Positions 46,401-57,900 of a stretch of DNA of 64,000 nucleotides are shown here, one piece after another. Position 1 is the stretch's first letter, and every line of letters starts with the position of its first letter. The notes under the pieces are model-generated. The model searched no databases. It saw nothing but the letters and a program-made list of their open reading frames with translations, and had not been told where the DNA came from. Location: the NCBI RefSeq assembly GCF_002234675.1, contig NC_019870.2, forward strand, positions 1,103,985-1,167,984, read 5' to 3'. The translations under genes were made by a program, and so were the position numbers. Source of the DNA: Oryzias latipes. Taxonomy: Eukaryota; Chordata; Actinopteri; Beloniformes; Adrianichthyidae.

Positions 46401-47139
46401 TTCATGCATAGTTTCCTGACGATGCAGCTCCTGGATCACACATGCTGGCGCAATGATAGCAGATCTTTACAGGAGATTGACCTCAGGTCAAAACCTCTCA
46501 AGTATTTGAGGGTCATGTGACCCAGATCTTCGCAGAGAAGTGGCAGCTGCAGGGTTCCAGCTGCTCTGGTGGGCATCAAAGCCTTCCTGTGGCGTTTCTG
46601 ACCGCGTTGCTGCAGGCTGACCCACTTTACTCCACGTTTGCTCTTCAGCAGATCTTCAACCTTTACTGTGTCTGAAAGGTGGAGCTCCAGTGGATGCATT
46701 GGATCTCACATTTGTAGGATTTGTTTGCACTTAGTTTTGCAGCAGTTTCTTTCTTTTTCCTGCTGATCATGCAGGTGACTTTTGGATTTTCTCTTAATTG
46801 TTGACACTTTTCCCTTTGTAGTTGATAGTCTCAACCTAAAAAAAATTGGTTTTCTTTTGAAAAAATGCAGCAGAATTTCAAATTTCCTGCTGACGGTTGA
46901 ACCAGGACACAGCGTCATATACCAACCAGTCCGCATCACCAACAGATAATCGAATCATTTCCATTCACACCCATGCGCCTCGCATGTTAGATGTCTCCGC
47001 CCAATTCACACAACAGTCACAAAACTTACAGTAAACCAGGCTCACATCAGATTTCACCCACAACGATGAAGATGACTCTTTTAAATGTTTCTTTTAAATA
47101 AGACTTTCATCATTAATGATCTGGTTTTAGACCATGATC
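43475..47139. other. Intergenic, no gene recognised
   Basis: It contains C-homopolymers near 44298 and 44900 and unassigned sequence. Short ORFs lack recognisable domains or exon signals. A segment near 45377-45460 resembles sequence near 80-180. Confidence 0.35.
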
Positions 47140-47254
47140 CATCCTGTCTTTAATCTTATTTAAATGATCTTTTAAAGTAGGAGCACTCGCTGACCCTGAG
47201 GTCCTCCAGTGCTGCCTTTTTTAGTTGTTCCTAAGGTGAGGACCAAAACCTATG

Positions 47255-47382
47255 GTGGGGCTCCGTTCCACCATCACGGTTCTCACCTATGGAACAGTCT
47301 GCCGGAGAACCTCAGGGCCACAGAGACTGAAGTTTTCAAGAAGAGGCTCAAGACCCACCTTTATAATTTGGCTTTTAGTTGA
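47255..47382 (+). mobile_element. Rex1/L2-like LINE, C-terminal fragment
   Basis: Codons read SHLWNSLPENLRATETEVF, KKRLKTHLYNLAFS and stop. This is the extreme C-terminus of a jockey-superfamily fish LINE. Related but degraded sequence extends upstream to about 47140. Confidence 0.75.
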
Positions 47383-47599
47383 AAAGCTAAAGTGAAGTCA
47401 GTTGGAAATTTTCAAATAGTTTATCCAGTAGAATTTTACTTTAAGAGGTGTTCTAAATGTTCTTAGATTGAATTAATAAATTAATTAATTATTAATTGAA
47501 AAACTAAATTAATATTTTTCATCTTTCTTTGTTTACATTTTGCCAGTTTTGTGTTGCACCTGGGCCATTGATAATTTAAAAACCTTTGGTGATTATTAA

Positions 47600-47602
<3 letters not shown>

Positions 47603-47674
<72 letters not shown>
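47603..47674. repeat. (TA)n microsatellite, 72 bp
   Basis: An uninterrupted TA dinucleotide tract. It ends about 100 bp before the CpG-rich start region of xrcc4. Confidence 0.95.
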
Positions 47675-47677
<3 letters not shown>

Positions 47678-47739
47678 GTTGAAATGTATAACGTTGAAAT
47701 GTCATTCAAACACTAAACAGTAGCATCGATTCTGTCGCG

Positions 47740-48091
47740 TAACGATGACGTCACAGCCACCTTGGCTGTCTTTCTGTCAAACTCCGCTTCCATCCAAAGC
47801 CGCGCGCCGTTCGCCTCTGGTAAGCTGTGGCTTTGCTGTTACTGGCGCGCGAGCCCGTCTTCTGCCTCTCGTCCACGTGCGTCTGTTTACAAACACTTCT
47901 CGGTTGAGCTAGCCTGTTAGCCTGCTAGCTCCTAGTGTAGAGAAACGCAGACCGTAACCCGGTTTTGGGGATTTTCGGTACGTTTTCAGTCGTAGCAGCT
48001 TTGGGACAAAAGATCAAACTTGTTCTGAACGTGCAGAAGTGAGCGCGCGCTTCTTTTAGGAGCTACCTCTGTCTCAAACTACAGAGTCACG
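47740..48091 (+). promoter_or_regulatory. xrcc4: Probable xrcc4 promoter and non-coding exon 1
   Basis: This is a CpG-rich patch in AT-rich surroundings (GACGTCACAG near 47748, CCGCGCGCCG near 47800, GAGCGCGCGC near 48039). TGACGTCA-type sequence resembles a CRE. It ends at a good donor, CACG|GTAAGC at 48091/48092, upstream of the first coding exon at 48932. Mammalian XRCC4 also has a non-coding first exon. This is inferred from position and composition. Confidence 0.55.
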
Positions 48092-48933
48092 GTAAGCGTC
48101 TAATAGAGCTGCTCAGATCAGGTTGTACTGATGAATCTGTAGTTTAAGTGATGAATCTGTAGTTTAAGTGCCTCGTTTAAACATCCTCTGCTCTCATGTG
48201 TCGTTGATGGATCCACTGAGACCTGAGGTTAGAGTTCTTTCGTGCATTTGGAGGGAATCCCTGTATGCCACCAATCTGTGAATATATATGTAGTATATGG
48301 TATATAATATAGTATATATGGGGTGTTTTGTATTTACTTTTTCTTTACTAATTTCTTCCTTATACGATTTTCCCTTTTGTGGACCAATTGAGTGTGAGGT
48401 AAAGCTTATTATTATAATGATTAGTAATGATAGTAGTAGTATAGTATTACTGTAAATGCTTTGGTTCTATTCACAGTTTTAGTGATTTTTTAATTTAAAA
48501 ATAGACCTTTTTCTTTACGTTTTAAATACATTTTTTGGACTCATATTTTGGACGTTTGTGACGTTTTAAAACAGTTTTCATAAACTTTATTAAACAAAAT
48601 CCAAATTACTTAACATTTTTGACATCATTTTTGCACTAGTTTATTTTTATATTTTAATCCTTCTTTCAGATAATTATTGCGTGATCAGCGTTTATTAAAG
48701 GACGATTCATGACAGACTAAACGATGGGACCTCAGGATTCTTGTTCCAGGTTTTCATGTGTCAAAATAATAAATGTGAGCAGATGTGAATGTAGATCTGC
48801 AGGTGGAGGTTAATGCAAACGAGACGCTGAGCCTCTTCAGGCCGTGTGGCGTGGAGGAAGTCCTCGCCATGAGGCCTCCTCACAGAGAGTTGGTGTTTCA
48901 GAAAAATGACCAGCTCTGGTTTCATCTGCAGGG

Positions 48934-51900
48934 ATGAACACGGCTGTGCGGGAGATCCACATATCCTCCAAACCTGGCTCCTCCTACTTCCTGCGTGTGG
49001 ACTGGGAGGGGCGGAGCTTAGCATCAGGCTTCAGGGTGCTGCTCACCGATGGCCAGGATGCTTGGAGTGGAGAAGGTAAAGATGACCCTCGGCATGACGG
49101 GATAGAGCTCACACATGCACACGTTTACGTGCACACCCCTCTGATGAGGAAATGACAAACGGACCGTTTCTGTGACCACGCAGTGGGCGCGGCCACCATA
49201 GGCGGCGAGGCGGAGGAGCTGGAGATGACGAGGGAGAAGTACGTCCAGGACCTGGAGCGGGCGCTGACCGGAGCAGAACCACCGGACCCCTACAGCTTTA
49301 GCCTGAGTCCAGAACCGCCGGGCCGCAGCGTCACGCTGACGTACGAGAAGATGCAGAAGGAGATCTCGGTGAGTCCTGACGCAGACGTGTGAGGCTAGAA
49401 TACAAACACACACGCTGTTCTTTCACGCATGCACAGTAAGTGTTTCTCTCAAATGTGCACTCTGTGTTCCACAAAAACACAATAAATGTTTCACAAAGAT
49501 CATTTTTAGGCACACTTGTGTTACAGAGTGACAGAATGTGCATTTATAAACCTCACCTCCTTAGTGAGACAAATCCTGACAAATCCTGAACTAATGTCAC
49601 CATTGGCTAATGAATCTGTCAATCAAACTCATCAACAAAGCAGGCGTGTTCGCTTTCAGCCAATCGAACGGCCCCTCAGACTTTCTCTACACAAACGTCA
49701 GGACGTGGGGCTTTTCATGCAGACGTTGGTCAGACAGGTAAAGGTGACGTTTCAATCGCTGGCCTGTGGTTTTCCTCGGTCAACATCATGGCGCCCTGCG
49801 GTCAGCTGTTTGTGATGGGCGTGGCCTGTCACAAACGTTCTTCAGCTCTTTTCTTCTGCTGAACATCTGCTACCTGATGCTTACAGACTGTTTACTTCTT
49901 TTCTCATTTATTCTTGTGGCTGAATGTTCTAGAAAGATCTTTTGGGGAATTTTAAATCCTTTAATTTCTCATCTAACAAAAGTCTTTTATTCAGTGATTC
50001 AGTGATTTTCCATCATTTCCCCAAACCCTGAAATCATCGCCACACTTTTGGTTTTGTTTCATGAAAAGTGTTTGATTGTTTTGGCTGTGAAGCCTCATGT
50101 TTTTGGCTCAAACGCTGTTGTCATGGCGACGGCCGAATGGAAAGGGAGCCATGAATGGATGAAAAACAAAAACGAGAGTCAGGAGTGAGTTTAGAGGTGT
50201 CTGTTTCCCTCGGAGTGGAAAAACTCAGCGCTCGCTCCAAGTCATGATGAGAGGCTTAAGTGGGACCCTCCCCCCTCTAATCTGTGTGGGGGGGCAGCAT
50301 CCCAGGTGTTACCTGAGCAGGTCCACATTCCAGATTCTTCCCGTTGAATGTTCGGACGGAGCTGAGAGGAACTTCAGAGCGTCTGAGGAGTTTCACAACA
50401 TCTGTCTGTGAGAGGAACATCGGGTTTTGGGTTCCAGATTTATGAACGGAGCCAAAGCGGTTCGAACTGGATTACAGGGAACTCTGGTCTAAAGCTGTTC
50501 AAGAAAAATGTAGATATTATATACATAAACGATAGAGAGTTGCGTAATATTTGTCATCTATTGATGACAAAGACTCTCCTGAAAGCAGTTTCAGCTTTGA
50601 GGTTCTGCAGTTCTAAGGGGCTCCCTCCTCCTCACAGGACTTTCAGTTCCAAACAGCCGTTTCCATGACAACCCCGACATCATCAGTCCAGGCTGCCATC
50701 CTGAATCAGACATCATGCAGGCTCAGCCTGACCGCTCAGGGTGGCTCCAGAACCAGCTGGGAGGAACTGGGTCCAGTTTTTCTGAGTTTATTCAACATTT
50801 CCTTAAAGTGCTGACGTCATGTTTGGAAGACCAAGGAAGGATCATGAACATGACTCGTGACAAAGTTTCCTTGTTTCCATCCAGCCCTGCTCAAACACAC
50901 CTGCCCTTCATCATCAGGTGCCTGAGAGTCTGATGATGAGCTGAATCCGGTGTTTGTCATGTGTGAGTCATGTGTGCGTCAGGTGTGCGTCAGGTGTGCG
51001 TCAGGTGTGTGTCAGGTGTGTGTCAGGTGTGTGTCAGGTATGTGTCAGGTGTGTGTCAGGTGGGTGTCAGGTATGTGTCAGGTGTGTGTCAGGTGGGTGA
51101 CATGTGCGTGTCATGTGCGTGTCAGGTCCGTGTCAGGTGTGTGTCAGGTGGGTGTCAGGTGGGTGTCAGGTGTGTGTCAGGTGTGTGTCAGGTGGGTGTC
51201 AGGTGGGTGTCAGGGGGGTGTCTGGTGTGTGTCATGTGTGTGTCATGTGTGTGTCAGGAGTGTGTCAGGTGGGTGTCAGGGGGGTGTCAGGTGTGTGTCA
51301 GGTGTGTGTCATGTTTGTGTCAGGTGTGTGTCAGGTGTGTGTCAGGTGGGTGTCAGGTGGGTGACAGGTGGGTGTCGTGTGTGTCATGTGTGTGTCATGT
51401 GTGTGTCATGTGTGTGTCATGTGTGTGTCAGGTGTGTGTCAGGTGTGTGTCAAGTGGGTGTCAGGTGGCTGTCAGGTGGCTGTCAGGTGGCTGTCAGGTG
51501 TGTGTCAGGTGTGTGTCAGGTGTGTGTCATGTGTGTGTCATGTGTGTGTCATGTGTGTGTCAGGTGGGTGTCAGGTGGGTGTCAGGTGTGTGTCAGGTGG
51601 GTGTCAGGTGTGTGTGTCAGGTGTGTGTCAGGTGGGTGTCGGGTGTGTGTCAGGTGTGTGTCATGTGTGCGTCAGGTGTGCGTCATGTGTGTGTCCGGTG
51701 TGTGTCCGGTGGGTGTCAGGTGGGTGTCAGGTGTGTGTCAGGTGTGTGTCAGGTGGGTGTCATGTGTGTGTCAGGTGTGTGTCAGGTGGGTGTCAGGTGG
51801 GTGTCAGGTGTGTGTCAGGTGTGTGTCAGGTGTGTGTCAGGTGGGTGTCATGTGTGTGTCATGTGTGTGTCATGTGTGTGTCATGTGTGTGTCAGGTGTG

Positions 51901-54900
51901 TGTCAGGTGTGTGTCAGGTGTGTGTCAGGTGTGTGTCATGTGTGTGTCATGTGTGTGTCATGTGTGTGTGTCAGGTGTGTGTCAGGTGGGTGTCGGGTGT
52001 GTGTCAGGTGTGTGTCATGTGTGCGTCAGGTGTGCGTCATGTGTGTGTCCGGTGTGTGTCAGGTGGGTGTCAGGTGGGTGTCAGGTGGGTGTCAGGTGTG
52101 TGTCAGGTGTGTGTCAGGTGGGTGTCATGTGTGTGTCAGGTGTGTGTCAGGTGGGTGTCAGGTGGGTGTCAGGTGTGTGTCAGGTGGGTGTCAGGTGGGT
52201 GTCAGGTGTGTGTCAGGTGGGTGTCAGGTGGGTGTCAGGTGTGTGTCAGGTGGGTGTCAGGTGTGTGTCAGGTGGGTGTCATGTGTGTGTCATGTGTGTG
52301 TCATGTGTGTGTCAGGTGGGTGTCAGGTGGGTGTCAGGTGGGTGTCAGGTGGGTGTCATGTGCGTGTCAGGTGCGTGTCAGGTGCGTGTCATGTGTGTGT
52401 GTCAGGTGGGTGTCATGTGGGTGTCATGTGGGTGTCATGTGTGTGTCAGGTAGGTGTCAGGGGGGTGTCATGTTTGTGTCAGGTGTGTGTCAGGTGGGTG
52501 TCAGGTGGGTGACAGGTGTGTGTCATGTGTGTGTCAGGGGGGTGTCATGTGTGTGTCAGGTGTGTGTCAGGTGGGTGTCAGGGGGGTGTCAGGTGTGTGT
52601 CATGTGTGTGTCAGGGGGGTGTCATGTGTGTGTCAGGTGGGTGTCAGGTGGGTGTCATGTGTGTGTCAGGTAGGTGTCAGGGGGGTGTCATGTTTGTGTC
52701 AGGTGTGTGTCAGGTGGGTGTCAGGTGGGTGACAGGTGGGTGTCATGTGTGTGTCATGTGTGTGTCATGTGTGTGTCAGGTGTGTGTCAGGTGTGTGTCA
52801 GGTGGGTGTCAGGTGGGTGTCAGGTGGGTGTCAGGTGGGTGACAGGTGTGTGTCAGGTGTGTGTCAGGTGTGTGTCAGGTGGGTGTCAGGTGTGTGTCAG
52901 GTGTGTGTCATGTGTGTGTGTCATGTGTGTGTCAGGTGTGTGTCAGGTGTGTGTCATGTGTGTGTCATGTGTGTGTCATGTGTGTGTCATGTGTGTGTCA
53001 GGTGGGTGTCAGGTGTGTGTCAGGTGGGTGTCAGGTGGGTGTCAGGTGCGTGTCAGGTGCGTGTCATGTGTGTGTGTCAGGTGTGTGTCAGGTGTGTGTG
53101 TCAGGTGGGTGTCAGGGGGGTGTCAGGTGTGTGTCAGGTGTGTGTCAGGTGGGTGTCTTGTGTGTCAGGGGGTGTCAGGTGTGTGTCATGTTTGTGTCAG
53201 GTGTGTGTTAGGTGGGTGTCAGGTGGGTGACAGGTGGGTGTCGTGTGTGTCATGTGTGTGTCATGTGTGTGTCATGTGTGTGTCAGGTGGGTGTCAGGTG
53301 GGTGACAGGTGTGTGTCAGGTGTGTGTCAGGTGTGTGTCAGGTGTGTGTCAGGTGGGTGTCAGGTGTGTGTCAGGTGTGTGTCAAGTGTGTGTCATGTGT
53401 GTGTGTCAGGTGTGTGTGTCAGGTGTGTGTCAGGTGGGTGTCATGTGTGTGTCAGGTGGGTGTCAGGGGGGTGTCAGGTGTGTGTCAGGTGGGTGTCAGA
53501 TGTGTGTCAGATGTGTGTCAGGTGTGTGTCATGTGTGTGTCATGTGTGTGTCATGTGTGTGTCAGGTGTGTGTCAGGTGGGTGTCAGGTGTGTGTCAGGT
53601 GTGTGTCAGGTGTGTGTCATGTGTGTGTCATGTGTGTGTCATGTGTGTGTCAGGTGTGTGTCAGGTGGGTGTCAGGTGGGTGTCAGATGTGTGTCAGGTG
53701 GGTGTCAGGTGTGTGTGTCAGGTGGGTGTCGGGTGGGTGTCATGTGGGTGTCATGTGGGTATCATGTGTGTGTCAGGTAGGTGTCAGGGGGGTGTCAGGT
53801 GGGTGTCAGGTGTGTGTCAGGTGGGTGTCATGTGTGTGTCATGTGGGTGTCAGGTGTGTGTCAGGTGGGTGTCAGGTGGGTGTCAGGTGTGTGTCAGGTG
53901 TGTGTCAGGTGGGTGCCAGGTGTGTGTCAGGTGGGTGTCAGGTGGGTGTCAGGTGGGTGTCAGGTGTGTGTCAGGTGGGTGTCATGTGTGTGTCATGTGT
54001 GTGTCATGTGTGTGTCATGTGTGTGTCAGGTGGGTGTCATGTGTGTGTCAGGTGTGTGTCAGGTGTGTGTCAGGTGTGTGTCAGGTGGGTGTCAGGTGGG
54101 TGTCAGGTGGGTGTCAGGTGGGTGTCAGGTGTGTGTCAGGTGTGTGTCAGGTGGGTGTCATGTGTGTGTCATGTGTGTGTCAGGTGGGTGTCAGGTGGGT
54201 GTCAGGTGCGTGTCAGGTGGGTGTCATGTGCGTGTCAGGTGCGTGTCAGGTGCGTGTCATGTGTGTGTGTCAGGTGGGTGTCAGGTGGGTGTCAGGTGGG
54301 TGTCATGTGGGTGTCATGTGGGTGTCATGTGTGTGTGTCAGGTGGGTGTCAGGTGGGTGTCAGGTGGGTGTCATGTGTGTGTCATGTGTGTGTCATGTGT
54401 GTGTCAGGTGGGTGTCAGGTGGGTGTCAGGTGCGTGTCAGGTGGGTGTCATGTGCGTGTCAGGTGCGTGTCAGGTGCGTGTCATGTGTGTGTGTCAGGTG
54501 GGTGTCAGGTGGGTGTCATGTGGGTGTCATGTGGGTGTCATGTGTGTGTGTCAGGTGGGTGTCAGGTGGGTGTCAGGTGGGTGACAGGTGTGTGTCATGT
54601 GTGTGTCAGGGGGGTGTCATGTGTGTGTCATGTGTGTGTCAGGGGGGTGTCATGTGTGTGTCAGGTGTGTGTCAGGTGGGTGTCAGGGGGGTGTCAGGTG
54701 GGTGTCATGTGTGTGTCAGGTAGGTGTCAGGGGGGTGTCATGTTTGTGTCAGGTGTGTGTCAGGTGGGTGTCAGGTGGGTGTCAGGTGGGTGTCATGTGT
54801 GTGTCATGTTTGTGTCATGTGTGTGTCATGTGTGTGTCAGGTGTGTGTCAGGGGGGTGTCAGGTGGGTGTCATGTGTGTGTCAGGTAGGTGTCAGGGGGG

Positions 54901-57900
54901 TGTCATGTTTGTGTCAGGTGTGTGTCAGGTGGGTGTCAGGTGGGTGTCAGGTGGGTGTCATGTGTGTGTCATGTTTGTGTCATGTGTGTGTCATGTGTGT
55001 GTCAGGTGTGTGTCAGGTGTGTGTCAGGTGGGTGTCAGGTGGGTGTCAGGTGGGTGACAGGTGTGTGTCAGGTGTGTGTCAGGTGTGTGTCAGGTGGGTG
55101 TCAGGTGTGTGTCAGGTGTGTGTCATGTGTGTGTGTCAGGTGGGTGTCAGGTGGGTGTCAGGTGTGTGTCAGGGGGGTGTCAGGTGTGTGTCAGGTGGCT
55201 GTCAGGTGTGTGTCATGTGTGTGTCATGTGTGTGTCATGTGTGTGTCATGTGTGTGTCAGGTGTGTGTCAGGTGGGTGTCAGGTGGGTGTCAGGTGCGTG
55301 TCAGGTGCGTGTCATGTGTGTGTGTCATGTGTGTGTGTCAGGGGTGTGTCAGGTGTGTGTCAGGTGGGTGTCTTGTGTGTCAGGGGGTGTCAGGTGTGTG
55401 TCAGGTGTGTGTCATGTTTGTGTCAGGTGTGTGTTAGGTGGGTGTCAGGTGGGTGACAGGTGGGTGTCGTGTGTGTCATGTGTGTGTCATGTGTGTGTCA
55501 GGTGGGTGTCAGGTGGGTGACAGGTGTGTGTCAGGTGTGTGTCAGGTGTGTGTCAGGTGGGTGTCAGGTGTGTGTCAGGTGTGTGTCAAGTGTGTGTCAT
55601 GTGTGTGTGTCAGGTGTGTGTGTCAGGTGGGTGTCATGTGTGTGTCAGGTGGGTGTCAGGGGGGTGTCAGGTGTGTGTCAGGTGGGTGTCAGATGTGTGT
55701 CAGGTGTGTGTCATGTGTGTGTCATGTGTGTGTCATGTGTGTGTCATGTGTGTGTCAGGTGTGTGTCAGGTGGGTGTCAGATGTGTGTCAGGTGTGTGTC
55801 ATGTGTGTGTCAGGTGGGTGTCAGATGTGTGTCAGGTGGGTGTCAGGTTTGTGTGTCAGGTGGGTGTCGGGTGTCAGGGCTCCAGACTAACTTTTTTCAC
55901 TAGGAGCACTGTGGCCCCTAAATGAAAATTTTAGGGGCACAACCTGAAAATTTAGGGGCGCATAACGTAAATCAACATGCAAACCAGATCTTCTAATTTC
56001 CACTGTATTATAAATACACTAAATAAAATAAATAAAGTAAATAAATACTTTAATTATAGATGCAAAAATTACAATCTGCTTTTTCAAATTCAGTGTCAGA
56101 TTTTATTCTGCACTTTTGAAGATGCAACAAGAAGGTAAACTGACAGCACCATCGCTGTCATGACAGAAAAAATAATAAAAAAATTACCATAAATTTAGAA
56201 TAAAAAAAGTTTTTAGTAACAAGTGATTACCATAATAACCTTTCGGTCATTTCACAGTTAAGAACAATACTTAAATGTATGTAAACATTAGGGGATGGAA
56301 ATTCATGTTGGCGACACCAAATACGTGCAGCCAAGATGCACAATAATTTGAGATCACCCAGATGGACGTAACGCTGCACAGATCACCTGGTGTGAGACAT
56401 ATTTTTGTTTTTGCTCTAACATCAGCTGTCAATCAAAACCAAAATATCACCAGAAAGGGGCGGAAGCAAGACCCCAACCTGACCAAACACAGCTGGAAAT
56501 TTAGTACTGAACTGACTGAAAGCTGCCCTACAGACTACAAAACAATGCATTATGGGACATGCGTCCTGATGGGTTTTTGTAGTTCACAGATCAATTAAAA
56601 TAATTTAAAATACCAACTGATTTAAAAAAGGCTACATACATCACAAAACATTGAAATAATTATAAAAGATGTAATATCACAGATCATACTTAGGGGGAGA
56701 GGCATAATTATTAAATTGAATGTTAAGGACAACTCCAACTTCCTGTTGCAGCTTCGCCTTCATGCCCCCCCCCCCCCGGGCGCTGGTTCATCTCAAACAC
56801 GTCTATCGTTGCATATTCCACACGTGTTTTAAGTGCGTCTAAGACTAAATCGTGTTGTCGCTCACACGTGTTTATGTTCGAGCCCCGTTAGCTGTCACTC
56901 ATGTAGGTGTGGGACATTTATGCTCCTCAGCTGACCATCTCCCGCGGGAGCGGTGTGCTGTCGTTACAGCCGTGCATGAGAGCCGTGGTTTGCTTCGCGA
57001 GTTTGAGACCCCTGCTGTACACTCTGGCACTGGTACACTAGCCGCAGGTCGAAAGAACGAATCAATAGTTCGCTCGCTCATAGCTCAGACGCACATATCA
57101 GGTTGTGATGATTTGTCTCCGTTTCCTTCCCACAGACGTTAACGCGCACTCGATTATCTCTAGGCCCCGCCCCTCCACATATTTTAGCCACTTGCAGTGA
57201 CTTTCCCTATTCTGTGCGACTGGATGTAAAATTCAGTCGCACAGTCTCAAATTTTGGTCGCAAAATGCGAGCAAATGGTCGCAGTCTGGAGCCCTGGGTG
57301 TGTGTCGGGTGTGTGTCAGGTGTGTGTCATGTGTGCGTCAGGTGTGCGTCATGTGTGTGTCCGGTGTGTGTCAGGTGTGTGTCAGGTGGGTGTCATGTGT
57401 GTGTCATGTGGGTGTCAGGTGTGTGTCATGTGTGTGTCATGTGTGTGTCAGGTGGGTGTCAGGTGGGTGTCATGTGCGTGTCAGGTGGGTGTCAGGTGGG
57501 TGTCAGGTGGGTGTCAGGTGGGTGTCATGTGCGTGTCAGGTGTGTGTCAGGTGTGTGTCAGGTGTGTGTCAGGTGTGTGTCATGTGTGTGTGTCATGTGT
57601 GTGTCAGGGGGGTGTCAGGTGTGTGTCAGGTGTGTGTCAGGTGGGTGTCATGTGTGTGTGTCAGGGGGGTGTCAGGTGGGTGTCAGGTGTGTGTCAGGTG
57701 GGTGTCATGTGTGTGTCATGTGTGTGTCATGTGGGTGTCAGGTGTGTGTCATGTGTGTGTCATGTGTGTGTCAGGTGGGTGTCATGTGCGTGTCAGGTGG
57801 GTGTCAGGTGGGTGTCATGTGCGTGTCAGGTGCGTGTCAGGTGTGTGTCAGGTGTGTGTCAGGTGTGTGTCATGTGTGTGTGTCAGGTGTGTGTCAGGTG

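Noticed and set aside
47740-47760. Firm CRE promoter call
   Set aside because: GATGACGTCACAG is a good match, but there is no evidence that it controls xrcc4, so it is mentioned only within the promoter region.
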